The translations under genes were made by a program, and so were the position numbers. Positions 24,656 through 33,905 of a stretch of 64,000 nucleotides of DNA are shown here, piece after piece (position 1 is the first letter of the stretch; the number at the start of each line of letters is the position of its first letter). Under the pieces are notes generated by a model, which had not been told where the DNA came from, ran no database searches, and saw only the letters and a list, made by a program, of their open reading frames with translations. Origin of the DNA: Gordonia sp. 'Campus' (GTDB lineage: Bacteria > Actinomycetota > Actinomycetes > Mycobacteriales > Mycobacteriaceae); assembly GCF_022206305.1 (NCBI RefSeq), contig NZ_JAKOIW010000002.1, positions 310,001 through 374,000 on the forward strand, read 5' to 3'.

Positions 24656-25417
24656 TCATGGAGCGTCCGGCCGGATTTCCAGGTCTTTCGGCACAGGAGA
24701 ATGCTGCCGCAGATACCGGATCACGTCATCGTCGATGGGGCTCCGACCCGTACCGGAGCCGTCGCCGTGAACCTCTGCGTGCAGCCGTTCCATCCGCTGA
24801 TCCAGTTCGTTCGCGGTGCGGGCCGCCGAGGCAAGTTCGGTCGCCAGATGATCGGGGACATCGCCGTCGTACTTGTAGAAGATCTTGTGTTCCAGAGTGG
24901 CCCAGAAGTCCATCGCCACGGTTCGGATCTGGAGTTCGACGACGACCTCGACGGGCCCGGTGGACAGGAAGACCGGAATCGCGACGATCGCGTGCAGGCT
25001 CTTGTAGCCATTGGGTTTGGGTGCCGCGATGTAGTCCTTGATCTCGATCACCCGGATGTCGTCGTGCGACGTGAGTGTTTCCAGGATTCGGTAAGTGTCG
25101 GCGATGAAGCTGCACGTCACGCGGATGCCCGCGATGTCGGTCAGCTGTGCGCGAATCGAGGTCAGGTCGGGGGCGATGCCTTTGCGCATGGCCTTGCGCA
25201 GGATGCTCTCGGGGGTCTTGACCCGCGAGGTCACGTGTTCGATCGGGTTGTAATGGTGCAGGTGGAGGAACTCGGTGCGCAGAATGGTCACCTTGGTCAG
25301 GATCTCGTCGACCGCGAACTGGTGTTCCATCTGAAACCGGGTCATGTCGTCCCGGAGTCGCGTGAGATCGCCGAGGATCTCTCGGTCGATCGGACTGTCG
25401 CTGTCGCTGGCTGTCAT
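24656..25417 (-). CDS. Small alarmone synthetase (RelA/SpoT synthetase domain only)
   Basis: A single-domain (p)ppGpp synthetase, 253 residues, without the hydrolase, TGS or ACT domains of full-length Rel. The synthetase motifs are present: SRVKTPESILRKAMRKG (ATP side), DIAGIRVTCSF (metal Asp), IAAPKPNGYKSLHAIV (the G-loop, with the stacking tyrosine) and VELQIRTVAMDFWATLEHKIFYK. It would transfer pyrophosphate from ATP to GTP or GDP. GGAGG lies 4 bases before ATG 25417. With relA at 48-50.6 kb the window encodes two alarmone enzymes, of which only relA has a hydrolase. Confidence 0.9.
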   Translation of the reverse strand: MTASDSDSPIDREILGDLTRLRDDMTRFQMEHQFAVDEILTKVTILRTEFLHLHHYNPIEHVTSRVKTPESILRKAMRKGIAPDLTSIRAQLTDIAGIRVTCSFIADTYRILETLTSHDDIRVIEIKDYIAAPKPNGYKSLHAIVAIPVFLSTGPVEVVVELQIRTVAMDFWATLEHKIFYKYDGDVPDHLATELASAARTANELDQRMERLHAEVHGDGSGTGRSPIDDDVIRYLRQHSPVPKDLEIRPDAP

Positions 25418-25608
25418 CGGTCCTCCGCGGTGTCACGAGCGATGGACGCACGACGGCCACCGACCATCAACGATAGAAGCCGGCGGGCGCTGCCGGCGCC
25501 GCGTCGAGGACGCGCCACCCGGCCCGGAACGTCGGCGGGCGGGATCGAGTCCGTAGCGAGTGTTCCAGGCCCACGGCGCTTCGAGTGAGCTGGCTCACAA
25601 ACCGGGAG

Positions 25609-25614
25609 TAGTCT
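25609..25614 (+). promoter_or_regulatory. -10 hexamer TAGTCT, leaderless promoter for the GT87 gene
   Basis: TAGTCT, six bases (CGCCGC), then GTG 25621. The 203-base region divergent to the alarmone synthetase holds no other gene. Confidence 0.5.
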
Positions 25615-25620
25615 CGCCGC

Positions 25621-27021
25621 GTGGCCCCCAAGACTGCCGTCGAACCGCCGGAGTCGCCACGTTCCGCGCCCGCACCGATACCGGGGGTCGCGGTCATCGT
25701 GGCCGCCGTGTTCGCACTGGGCGTGATCGTCTGGCACATCACGGCCATCCCGATCACGAACCCGTTCTACGGACTGTTCGAGAACGCCACGGACGTGCGG
25801 GTCTATCGCTCGGGAGCGGCGACCGTGCTCGACGGCCGTTCGCTGTACGACGACCCGGTGCTGTGGCGACTGCACTTCACCTACCCACCCTTCGCCGCTG
25901 TCGTGCTCGTCCCGCTCGCCGTCGTGGGTCAGGCGGTGGCCGCCATCTGCTGGTGGGCACTCGGATTCATCGCCCTGGCCGGCGTCATCGCGATGGGATT
26001 GCGCAGTCTGAACTACCGTGTCGACGCGCGGCTGGTCGCCTTCGCGGTTCTGCTCGCCGTCGCGTCGACCGCGCTCGAACCCATTCGCACGACCATCTGG
26101 CTCGGTCAGATCAACATCATCGTGATGACCCTGATCCTCGTCGACCTCGTGTTTCTCCGGCCGACGTCGCGGTGGCGGGGGATCGGCATCGGTCTCGCCG
26201 CGGGTCTCAAACTCACGCCGCTCTTCGTGATCGTCTACCTGGTGCTGACCCGGCAATGGCGGGTCGCGGGCACCGCGCTCGCGACCTTCGCGGGCACCAT
26301 CGTGGTCGGGTTCCTCGTCATCCCGGGGGACGCATGGGCGTACTGGACGCGTCACCTCGTCGACACCGACCGGATCGGCCGGGCTGACTCGCCGGCCAAT
26401 CAATCGGTGCGCGGGGGACTGTCGCAGATGCTCGCGTATTTCGACATCGGACGTTTCGCCGACGCCGGGCCCGGGGGACCGGTGTACCAACCGCCGGTGT
26501 GGCTGTGGGTGCCGGCCGCGCTGATCGTCGTCGTGGTCGGCCTGTGGGCGGCGATCGTCGCCCACTCGGAGTCGAGGGAGTTGCTCGCGGCGACGATCGT
26601 CGGGATGACGATGTGCGCGGTGTCCCCATTCGCGTGGGGCCACCACTGGGTGTGGTGCGTCCCCCTGCTCGTCGTCACTCTCGACCTCGCGATGCGACGG
26701 GGCACGACGGCCGGTACCTGGTGGTACTGGCTGGGGCCCGTGGGTGTCGTCGCGTCGACGTTCACCTGGTGGCGTCACTGGTGGGACAGCGGCCCGTACC
26801 TGACCTCCGACCATGCGATCGCGCTGGGACTGTTCATGATGCCGCGGGTCGCGGACGGGCAACCCTGGAACGTCGCCCTCGTCCTCCTCTATTCGTGGTG
26901 CTACCCGATGCTGCTCGGGATCACCGCCCTGGCGACGTTGGTCGGCACCCTGCGCGCGCGTCGTCGACGACGGCCTCCGAGGCGGTCGTCGCGGACCGAG
27001 GATGTCGTCGCGGTCGCGTAA
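25621..27021 (+). CDS. Polyprenol-phosphate-dependent mannosyltransferase-like GT87 (DUF2029) protein
   Basis: A polytopic membrane glycosyltransferase of 466 residues with about ten hydrophobic segments. The family features seen are the first-loop acidic motif NATDVRVYRSGA, LHFTYPPFAAVV and the conserved NQSVRGGLSQMLA loop, shared with actinobacterial mannosyltransferases such as Rv2181 and PimE. The C-terminus is a short Arg-rich cytosolic tail. The donor is presumably polyprenyl-phosphate mannose and the acceptor a PIM or lipomannan. The precise linkage cannot be told from sequence. Start by TAGTCT-6-GTG. Confidence 0.82.
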   Translation: MAPKTAVEPPESPRSAPAPIPGVAVIVAAVFALGVIVWHITAIPITNPFYGLFENATDVRVYRSGAATVLDGRSLYDDPVLWRLHFTYPPFAAVVLVPLAVVGQAVAAICWWALGFIALAGVIAMGLRSLNYRVDARLVAFAVLLAVASTALEPIRTTIWLGQINIIVMTLILVDLVFLRPTSRWRGIGIGLAAGLKLTPLFVIVYLVLTRQWRVAGTALATFAGTIVVGFLVIPGDAWAYWTRHLVDTDRIGRADSPANQSVRGGLSQMLAYFDIGRFADAGPGGPVYQPPVWLWVPAALIVVVVGLWAAIVAHSESRELLAATIVGMTMCAVSPFAWGHHWVWCVPLLVVTLDLAMRRGTTAGTWWYWLGPVGVVASTFTWWRHWWDSGPYLTSDHAIALGLFMMPRVADGQPWNVALVLLYSWCYPMLLGITALATLVGTLRARRRRRPPRRSSRTEDVVAVA

Positions 27022-27078
27022 TCTGGACCCCACTTCTCGCGGCCAGACACCGGAGCCGCTCGACCAGGGTGGGAGACC

Positions 27079-27564
27079 ATGTCGACATCGGGGGCCAGGG
27101 AGTCCGGGGCGACGAGATCACCGGCCGCGACGCGTCCTGTCCCTCGCGGGTCCCGGTGGCACCGTTTCCGCATCCGCGCCCGGCATCGTCGGTACCTCGT
27201 CCGGAACAACCCGCGCTGGCACCGGGTGTACCGCATCGCCGTCGGTGTCGTCGGGAGCATCGTCTTGGTGTGCGGCATCATCGCGATCCCATACCCCGGA
27301 CCCGGGTGGCTCATCGTTTTTCTCGGACTCGGCATCCTCGCCTCCGAATTCGACTGGGCGCACCGGTTGCTCAAGTTCGCCCGGTCCAAGTACGACGCCT
27401 GGATGGAATGGATCGGCAGGCAGCACTGGTCGGTGCAGGCCGTGTTCTGGGTCGGCACATGCCTGATCGTGCTGGCGACGCTGTGGTTGCTCGGTCTCCT
27501 GTCGACGGTCGCCGGGTGGGTCGGCCTCGACTACGACTGGCTGGCGAGTCCCATCCTCGGGTGA
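27079..27564 (+). CDS. TIGR02611 / PGPGW family membrane protein
   Basis: A 161-residue membrane protein with the family motif YPGPGWLIVFLGLGILASEFDWAHRLL. One hydrophobic helix precedes the motif (VGVVGSIVLVCGIIAI) and two follow (AVFWVGTCLIVLATLWLLGLL). The first 45 residues are basic and cytosolic. GGTGGGAG before the ATG is the ribosome site. The function of the family is unknown. It stands 58 bases after the GT87 gene and 144 bases before thrS. Confidence 0.8.
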   Translation: MSTSGARESGATRSPAATRPVPRGSRWHRFRIRARHRRYLVRNNPRWHRVYRIAVGVVGSIVLVCGIIAIPYPGPGWLIVFLGLGILASEFDWAHRLLKFARSKYDAWMEWIGRQHWSVQAVFWVGTCLIVLATLWLLGLLSTVAGWVGLDYDWLASPILG

Positions 27565-27708
27565 GTTCGGACCGCCTGCGGACCCGCGTCGGACCGTCAG
27601 CGGTAGGGGTGCACTCCGCGGTCGGTGGCGCGGATACCATCAGAGTCGCAAACGTCCCGTCCCGGACGCGTCTTGACGTGTCCTCCCCCCGACCCTAGGA
27701 GCGCCCCC

Positions 27709-29802
27709 GTGCCCGACGACGTCCAGGTGACCAGCCCCGCCACCATCCGTGTGCCGGCTGGGACGACCGCGGGCACCGCACTGCGCGAGGCCGAGCTGCC
27801 CAACAAGGGACCGGGCGCCATCGTCGTCGTCCGTGATGCGGCCGGAGATCTGCGCGATCTGTCCTGGGCGCCCGACGCCGACACCGACGTCGAACCGGTC
27901 GCGGCCGACACCGAGGCCGGGCGCAGTGTGATCCGGCATTCGACTGCACATGTTCTCGCGCAGGCGGTCCAGGAACTGTTCCCCGACGCCAAGCTCGGCA
28001 TCGGCCCGCCCATCAAGGACGGCTTCTACTACGACTTCGACGTCGCCGAACCCTTCACGCCCGAGGACATCGCCGCCCTCGAGAAGAAGATGAAGCAGAT
28101 CGTCAAGTCGGGGCAGCGGTTCTCCCGCCGTGTCTACGCCTCCAAGGACGAGGCGCGAACCGAACTGGCTGCCGAGCCGTACAAGCTCGAACTCATCGAC
28201 GACAAGGGCGCCGCCGACGACGCCGAGGTCATGGAGGTCGGCGGCGGCGAACTGACGGTCTACGACAACCTCAATCCGCGTACCGGTGACCGGATCTGGT
28301 GCGATCTGTGCCGCGGACCACACGTGCCGACGACCAAGTACATCGCGGCGTTCAAACTGACCCGCAGCTCGGCGGCCTATTGGCGCGGCGACCAGGCCAA
28401 CGCCGGCCTGCAGCGCATCTACGGCACCGCCTGGGAGTCGGCAGAGGCGCAGGAGGCCCACCTCGCCATGCTCGCCGAGGCCGAGAAGCGCGACCATCGC
28501 CGCCTCGGTTCCGAACTCGACCTGTTCAGCTTCCCCGACGAGATCGGGTCCGGGCTGCCGGTGTTCCACCCCAAGGGCGGGATCATCCGCAAAGAACTCG
28601 AGGACTACTCGCGGTTGCGGCACTCGCAGGCCGGGTACGAGTTCGTCTACACCCCGCACGCGACCAAGGGCGATCTGTTCAAGAAGTCGGGTCACCTCGA
28701 CTGGTATGCCGACGGCATGTACCCGCCGATGCAGCTCGACGAGGAGGTCGACGCCGACGGCGTGGTCCGGCGCCCGGCCATCGACTACTACCTCAAGCCG
28801 ATGAACTGCCCGATGCACAACCTGATCTTCAACTCGCGTGGCCGTTCGTATCGTGAACTGCCGCTTCGCTTGTTCGAGTTCGGCACGGTGTACCGGTACG
28901 AGAAGTCGGGCGTCGTCCACGGCCTGACCCGTGCACGCGGCTTCACCCAGGACGACGCTCACATCTATTGCACCCGGGAACAGATGGGCGAGGAGGTGCG
29001 GTCGCTGCTGCAGTTCGTGCTCGACCTGCTCCGCGACTACGGACTCGACGACTTCTACCTGGAGTTGTCGACCCGGAACCCGGACAAGTCGATCGGGTCG
29101 GACGAGGCGTGGGAAGAGGCCACGGAGGTCCTGCGCGACGCCGCGTCGAGCTTCGGTCTCGACCTCGTCGACGATCCCGGGGGTGCGGCGTTCTATGCGC
29201 CGAAGATCTCCGTCCAGGCCCGCGACGCCATCGGCCGGACGTGGCAGATGTCGACCATCCAGGTCGATCTGATGCTGCCGGACCGGTTCGAGATGGAATA
29301 CACCGGTTCCGACGGCGCCAAGCACCGGCCGGTGATGATCCACCGGGCGCTGTTCGGGTCGATCGAGCGGTTCTTCGGTGTGCTCACCGAGCACTATGCG
29401 GGCGCGTTCCCGGCGTGGCTCTCCCCGGTGCAGGTCGTCGGAATCCCGGTCGCGGAGGCGTTCGTCGATCATCTGCAGGGTGTCGTCGGCGAGTTGGTCG
29501 CCGCGGGCATCCGTGCCGAGGTGGACTTCTCCGACGACCGCATGCAGAAGAAGATCCGCAACCACACCACCGGCAAGGTGCCGTTCATGCTGCTCGCAGG
29601 CGAACGGGATGTGGAGGCGGGTGCGGTGAGCTTCCGGTTCCGCGACGGCACGCAGGTCAACGGCGTGCCTGTCGGCGACGCGGTCGCCGCGATCACCGCG
29701 TGGGTCGCGAGCCGGCGCAATGAGTCGCCGACCAAGGACCTGCTCGAGGAGGCACTCGGCGAGGTGGAGACGGTGGTAGTCGCGGGGGCGCTCGATGAGT
29801 GA
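27709..29802 (+). CDS. thrS: Threonyl-tRNA synthetase
   Basis: Class II aminoacyl-tRNA synthetase, 697 residues. Domains in order: an N-terminal TGS-like region (about 1-75), the editing/SAD domain with [16 protein letters not shown] and [10 protein letters not shown], the catalytic core with the zinc cysteine in [14 protein letters not shown] and motif 3 [15 protein letters not shown], and the anticodon-binding domain from [14 protein letters not shown] 27709 is chosen because AGGAG ends 7 bases upstream and the longer frame adds only Pro/Arg-rich sequence. No T-box is seen upstream. The HIT gene overlaps its end by 8 bases. Confidence 0.96.
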   Translation: MPDDVQVTSPATIRVPAGTTAGTALREAELPNKGPGAIVVVRDAAGDLRDLSWAPDADTDVEPVAADTEAGRSVIRHSTAHVLAQAVQELFPDAKLGIGPPIKDGFYYDFDVAEPFTPEDIAALEKKMKQIVKSGQRFSRRVYASKDEARTELAAEPYKLELIDDKGAADDAEVMEVGGGELTVYDNLNPRTGDRIWCDLCRGPHVPTTKYIAAFKLTRSSAAYWRGDQANAGLQRIYGTAWESAEAQEAHLAMLAEAEKRDHRRLGSELDLFSFPDEIGSGLPVFHPKGGIIRKELEDYSRLRHSQAGYEFVYTPHATKGDLFKKSGHLDWYADGMYPPMQLDEEVDADGVVRRPAIDYYLKPMNCPMHNLIFNSRGRSYRELPLRLFEFGTVYRYEKSGVVHGLTRARGFTQDDAHIYCTREQMGEEVRSLLQFVLDLLRDYGLDDFYLELSTRNPDKSIGSDEAWEEATEVLRDAASSFGLDLVDDPGGAAFYAPKISVQARDAIGRTWQMSTIQVDLMLPDRFEMEYTGSDGAKHRPVMIHRALFGSIERFFGVLTEHYAGAFPAWLSPVQVVGIPVAEAFVDHLQGVVGELVAAGIRAEVDFSDDRMQKKIRNHTTGKVPFMLLAGERDVEAGAVSFRFRDGTQVNGVPVGDAVAAITAWVASRRNESPTKDLLEEALGEVETVVVAGALDE

Positions 29803-30355
29803 CGCGACGGCCGGGTCGCCGGGCGAGATCCGGGACGAGGGTGTCGGGATCGGTGACCGCCTGCAACGGCTGTGGAGTCCGCACCGGATGACCTACATCG
29901 CCGACCCGCAGCCGGCGGAGAAGAGCGGTCACCCGTTCCTCGACATCCCGACCATGTCCGACGAGGACGGCCTCATCGTGGCGCGCGGCGAGGCGGTCTA
30001 CGCGGTGCTCAACCTGTACCCGTACAACCCGGGCCACACCATGGTGGTGCCCTACCGTCAGGTCGCCGACCTCGAAGACCTGACGGCCACCGAGTCCGCG
30101 GAGTTGATGGCCTTCACGCAGCGGATGATCCGGACCATCAAGTCGGTGTCGAATCCCAACGCGTTCAATGTCGGTCTGAATCTGGGGTACGCCGCGGGCG
30201 GCTCCTTGTCGGAGCACCTACACCAGCACATTGTGCCCCGATGGATGGGCGACGCGAACTTCATCACGATTGTCGGCGAGACCAAGGTGATGCCACAGTT
30301 GCTCCGCGACACCCGCGGACTGCTTGCGGAGGCATGGCAGCGGCTCGGCGACTGA
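29795..30355 (+). CDS. HIT family hydrolase / Ap4A phosphorylase (Rv2613c-like)
   Basis: A 186-residue histidine-triad protein with the catalytic motif EHLHQHIVP. The N-terminal [12 protein letters not shown] segment and the long helix before the triad match Rv2613c, characterised as a diadenosine tetraphosphate phosphorylase. ThrRS is one of the synthetases that make Ap4A, and the coupling to thrS through an 8-base overlap suggests disposal of that by-product; that link is inference. Confidence 0.9.
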   Translation: MSDATAGSPGEIRDEGVGIGDRLQRLWSPHRMTYIADPQPAEKSGHPFLDIPTMSDEDGLIVARGEAVYAVLNLYPYNPGHTMVVPYRQVADLEDLTATESAELMAFTQRMIRTIKSVSNPNAFNVGLNLGYAAGGSLSEHLHQHIVPRWMGDANFITIVGETKVMPQLLRDTRGLLAEAWQRLGD

Positions 30356-30450
30356 CGCGTGCGACAGGCGATGGGTGAACGAAGTCAGACGATGAGTGAC
30401 CGGGGCGCGTCGGTGCGCGGCGCGCGGCGACATGGGGAAGGAACTCGGCG

Positions 30451-31164
30451 ATGCTGAGCATTCTGGGTCGGGCGTCGGTCTCCAAGGTGACCCTCCCGAT
30501 GGGACGCGCTCTCCTGCGCACCGGGCTGACCCCGGACATCATGACCGTGATCGGCACGCTGGCGACCGTCGCGGCCGCCCTGACGCTGTTCCCGATGGGT
30601 CACCTGTTCCTGGGCACACTGGTCATCTGGTTGTTCGTCATGTTCGACATGCTCGACGGCGCGATGGCCCGGGCCCGGGGCGGCGGCACACGGTTCGGCG
30701 CGGTGCTCGACGCCACGTGCGACCGCATCGCCGACGGCGCCATCTTCGCCGGTCTGGTGTGGTGGTGCACGGTGACCGAACCCCACCATCTGCTGCTGGT
30801 GGCCACACTCATCTGCCTGGTGACCTCACAGGTCATCTCGTACGCGAAAGCGCGCGCGGAGGCGAGCGGGCTGTACGGCGACGGCGGCCTCATCGAGCGT
30901 CCCGACCGGCTCATCATCGTGCTCGTCGGCACCGGGATCACCGGTCTCGGCGTCGACTGGGCCGTACATGTCGCGATGTGGCTGCTCGCCGTGGGCAGCG
31001 TGATCACCGTCGGACAGCGCATGTGGTCGATCTCGGAGTCACCCGGCGCCCGCGACCTGATTCCCATTCCCGCCGAGACCGACGAGTCCGCCGCAGCAGG
31101 GGAGTCCGACGATCGGCCCGGTGCCGGTCCGGACGATTCCGTCCCACCGGCGGGGCATCGATGA
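30451..31164 (+). CDS. pgsA: Phosphatidylinositol phosphate synthase (CDP-alcohol phosphotransferase)
   Basis: An integral membrane enzyme of 237 residues that transfers CDP-diacylglycerol to inositol 1-phosphate, the actinobacterial route to phosphatidylinositol. The full CDP-alcohol phosphotransferase signature is present: Asp66-x2-Asp69-Gly70-x2-Ala-Arg74, Gly83, Asp87 and Asp91. Five or six hydrophobic helices follow this region. The C-terminal 40 residues are an acidic soluble tail. It precedes patA and pimA, which use its product; the last four bases overlap the patA ATG. Confidence 0.93.
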   Translation: MLSILGRASVSKVTLPMGRALLRTGLTPDIMTVIGTLATVAAALTLFPMGHLFLGTLVIWLFVMFDMLDGAMARARGGGTRFGAVLDATCDRIADGAIFAGLVWWCTVTEPHHLLLVATLICLVTSQVISYAKARAEASGLYGDGGLIERPDRLIIVLVGTGITGLGVDWAVHVAMWLLAVGSVITVGQRMWSISESPGARDLIPIPAETDESAAAGESDDRPGAGPDDSVPPAGHR

Positions 31165-32081
31165 CCGACGTCGGCGCGCTGGCCGCGGACCTCGGTTACC
31201 GGGCGGGCTGGGCCGCGGTCCGGTGGGCACCGGAACGGGCTGCCCGCGCCGCGTTCGACAAGGCCGGGTCATTCGCCGGGCGACGCAACGGGGGCCCGGA
31301 CCAGTTGCGGCGCAACCTTGCCCGCGTCGTCGGCGTCGATCCGGCCGAAGTCCCCGACGACCTCCTCGCCGACGCGATGCGGTCCTACGCCCGGTACTGG
31401 TGTGAAGCCTTCCGACTCCCGGCCCAGGACCGGGCGACGGTGTCGTCGACCGTCACTCTCCCCGACGACGACCGGGCCCGGCTCGACGCCGCGCTCGCAC
31501 GCGGCAAGGGAGTGGTCCTCGCCTTGCCGCACACCGGCAACTGGGACATGGCCGGGGTGTGGTTGGTCCACCACTACGGCCGGTTCGCCACCGTCGCCGA
31601 ACGGTTGAAACCGGAATCGCTGTTCGACCAGTTCGTCGCCTACCGGGAGTCCCTCGGCTTCGAGATCTTCCCGCTCAGCGGTGGGGAGCAACCACCGTTC
31701 GGACGGCTCGCGGAGCGGTTGCGCGCCGGGGGCATCGTCTGTCTGCTCGGTGAGCGTGACATCGCCCGGCACGGGGTCCCGGTGTCCTTCTTCGGTGAAC
31801 AGACCCGCATGCCGGCCGGATCGGCGCGGTTGGCGATCGAGACCGGGGCGGCACTGATGCCGGCACATCACTGGTTCGAGGAGGCGCCGCGTTCCCGGAT
31901 GTCCTGCGGTGAGCCGATCGACGTCTCCGGTGGGGTGGCGGCGGCGACCCAGGCGCTCGCGGACGCCTTCGCTGCGAACATCGCCGCCCATCCCGCGGAC
32001 TGGCACATGTTGCAGCCGCTCTGGGAGGCCGACTGGACCGACCGGCAGCGGCAACGCGTGGAACAGGATCCCCAACAGTGA
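31161..32081 (+). CDS. patA: Phosphatidylinositol mannoside acyltransferase
   Basis: A 306-residue LpxL/HtrB-family acyltransferase, homologous to Rv2611c (PatA), which acylates the 6-position of the mannose on PIM1/PIM2 at the inner face of the membrane. The H-x4-D motif is His124 to Asp129 in LPHTGNWDM. The conserved GIVCLLGERDIARHGVPVSFFG follows. No strong transmembrane helix is seen, as expected of a peripheral membrane enzyme. ATGA overlap with pgsA and a 58-base gap to pimA place it in one operon. Confidence 0.93.
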   Translation: MTDVGALAADLGYRAGWAAVRWAPERAARAAFDKAGSFAGRRNGGPDQLRRNLARVVGVDPAEVPDDLLADAMRSYARYWCEAFRLPAQDRATVSSTVTLPDDDRARLDAALARGKGVVLALPHTGNWDMAGVWLVHHYGRFATVAERLKPESLFDQFVAYRESLGFEIFPLSGGEQPPFGRLAERLRAGGIVCLLGERDIARHGVPVSFFGEQTRMPAGSARLAIETGAALMPAHHWFEEAPRSRMSCGEPIDVSGGVAAATQALADAFAANIAAHPADWHMLQPLWEADWTDRQRQRVEQDPQQ

Positions 32082-32139
32082 CTTCAGCGACCGAGCGCCC
32101 GACGACCGCGGACCTGGGGACCGGATCCAGGGGAGTGGC

Positions 32140-33264
32140 ATGAGAATCGGGATGATCTGCCCCTACTCGTTCGACGTGCCGGGCGGTGTCCAGGCACACG
32201 TCACCGAACTGGCCGACGTCTTCCTCGACCGTGGTCACGAGGTCAGCGTGCTGGCCCCCGCGGGTCGTGACACCGAACTGCCGGAGTATGTCGTGCGAGC
32301 CGGGCCGGCCCTGGCCATCCCGTACAACGGCTCGGTGTCCCGGGTGAACTTCAGCCCGAAAGGCTATCTGCGTCTGCGACGCTGGATCGCGGAGAACGGT
32401 TTCGACGTCCTGCACGTCCACGAACCGAACTCGCCGAGCATCTCGATGCTCTCCCTCATGGTGGCGTCGGGACCGATCGTCACCACGTTCCACACCGCCA
32501 CGTCGAAGTCGTTGTGGCTCAGCGTCTTCCAGGGGATTCTGCGGCCGTATCACGAGCGGATCACCGGCAAGATCGCCGTGTCGGAGCTGGCTCGCCGCTG
32601 GCAGATGGAGTCGCTCGGCTCGGACGCGGTGGAGATCCCCAACGGGATCAACGTGTCGTCCTTCGCCGACGCCGCGCCGCTCGAGGGGTATCCGCATCCG
32701 GGCGGGACGATCCTGTTCCTGGGCCGATTCGACGAACCCCGCAAGGGCATCGACGTGTTGATGCGTGCGCTTCCGTCCGTGGTCGCGAGATTCCCCTACG
32801 TCCGGGTGCTGGTCGTCGGCGGCGGCAATCAGGCGGCGCTGCGCCGGCGGGCGGGCACGCTGGCGGACCACCTGGTCTTCCTCGGCCAGGTGGACGACGC
32901 CACCAAGGCGCGGGCACTGGCCTCCGCGGACGTCTACTGCGCGCCGAACCTCGGCGGGGAGAGCTTCGGGATCGTGCTCGTCGAGGCGATGGCGGCCGGC
33001 GCCGCGGTCATCGCGAGCTCGCTCAACGCCTTCCGCCGGGTCCTCGACGACGGGCGCGCAGGCCGACTGGTCGAGACCGGTTCGCCCGAAGAGCTCGCCG
33101 CGGGCATCGTCGAACTGCTCTCCGACCCCGAGGCCCGGGAACGACTGGTCGCTGCGGGTCGCGTGCGGGCCGACAAGTACGACTGGTCGAGGGTCGCCGA
33201 CCAGATCCTGAGGGTGTACGACACGGTGACGGTCGGCGCCGGGCCGGTCGTGGTGTCCGACTGA
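32140..33264 (+). CDS. pimA: Phosphatidylinositol alpha-mannosyltransferase PimA
   Basis: GT4 glycosyltransferase, 374 residues, which transfers mannose from GDP-mannose to phosphatidylinositol, the first step of PIM synthesis. The start MRIGMICPYSFDVPGGVQAH holds the conserved GGV loop. The HVHEP segment carries the catalytic-site histidine (equivalent to His118 of PimA), and the donor site shows GGESFGIVLVEAMAAG (E-x7-E). GGGGAG lies just upstream of the ATG at 32140; the open frame extends further up but is overlapped by patA. The stop overlaps the next ATG by one base. Confidence 0.95.
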   Translation: MRIGMICPYSFDVPGGVQAHVTELADVFLDRGHEVSVLAPAGRDTELPEYVVRAGPALAIPYNGSVSRVNFSPKGYLRLRRWIAENGFDVLHVHEPNSPSISMLSLMVASGPIVTTFHTATSKSLWLSVFQGILRPYHERITGKIAVSELARRWQMESLGSDAVEIPNGINVSSFADAAPLEGYPHPGGTILFLGRFDEPRKGIDVLMRALPSVVARFPYVRVLVVGGGNQAALRRRAGTLADHLVFLGQVDDATKARALASADVYCAPNLGGESFGIVLVEAMAAGAAVIASSLNAFRRVLDDGRAGRLVETGSPEELAAGIVELLSDPEARERLVAAGRVRADKYDWSRVADQILRVYDTVTVGAGPVVVSD

Positions 33265-33809
33265 TGGCCACCTGGATCGTCGTCGGGGTCGTCGCGGCGC
33301 TGCTCGTCATCGGGTGGGCCTACCACACGGCGAACCGGCTCGACCGTCTCAACGTCCGCGTCGACCTCGCACGCCAGGCGCTGGAGTCGACCCTCGACAG
33401 ACGCTCGGTGGTCGTACGGGCGGTCGCCGCCGAGATGATCGCGGGCGCTCCCGATGGGGGATACCGCAAGTCCGACGACGACGAGGTGGCCGTGTCGGCC
33501 CGTGCGCTCATGACCCTGGCCGATCGCGCCGAACGTGCCGCGCCCTCCGATCGAGAGGACGCCGAGAACGCCTTGTCGGCGGCGCTGGCGCGCACGGATT
33601 CGCGACGGCGCTCGCCGGCGCTGGTGGTCGAACTCGCCGATGCCGAGACGAGGGTGATGATGGCGCGACGCTTCTACAACGATGCGGTCCGCGACACCCG
33701 CGCCCTGGCGCAGCGCCGTCCGGTCCGGTGGCTGCGACTCGGTGGCCACGCCTCCCCGCCGGAGTACTTCGAGATCATCGAACGCGTCACCCCAGGCCAG
33801 GCGGACTGA
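33264..33809 (+). CDS. LemA-like membrane-anchored protein
   Basis: A 181-residue protein with one N-terminal transmembrane helix (IVVGVVAALLVIGWAY) and a helical domain like LemA (NRLDRLNVRVDLARQALESTL, then VVELADAETRVMMARRFYNDAVRDTRAL, a typical LemA C-terminal helix). The M. tuberculosis gene in this position (Rv2609c) is a longer protein with a Nudix domain, so here only the LemA-like part is found. It is the last gene of the pim operon and starts within the pimA stop (TGATG). Function unknown. Confidence 0.75.
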   Translation: MATWIVVGVVAALLVIGWAYHTANRLDRLNVRVDLARQALESTLDRRSVVVRAVAAEMIAGAPDGGYRKSDDDEVAVSARALMTLADRAERAAPSDREDAENALSAALARTDSRRRSPALVVELADAETRVMMARRFYNDAVRDTRALAQRRPVRWLRLGGHASPPEYFEIIERVTPGQAD

Positions 33810-33828
33810 TCCCTCGTGGGAGGGGATC
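33808..33828 (+). terminator. Short hairpin after the LemA-like gene
   Basis: GATCCCTC pairs with GAGGGGATC with one bulged G and a 4-base loop, directly over the stop codon. There is no T-tract, so it may be weak. Confidence 0.35.
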
Positions 33829-33839
33829 CGCCGCTCACC

Positions 33840-33845
33840 TAGACT
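33840..33845 (+). promoter_or_regulatory. -10 hexamer TAGACT for pdxS
   Basis: TAGACT lies 60 bases before the GTG of pdxS, giving a leader of about 50 bases with a GAGGAG ribosome site. Confidence 0.45.
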
Positions 33846-33905
33846 GGTCGCAGGACCGCCGCCGTGAACGCGGCAGGTCGAGACTGCGACACGAGGAGAT
33901 TTTCA

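Noticed and set aside
27565-27708. Possible T-box riboswitch upstream of thrS
   Set aside because: No T-box consensus, specifier loop or terminator/antiterminator pair can be seen, and the leader appears too short.
31909-32139. Longer pimA start at ATG 31909
   Set aside because: The extra 77 residues overlap patA and are Arg/Ser/Pro-rich; PimA proteins start MRIGM close to the GGV loop.
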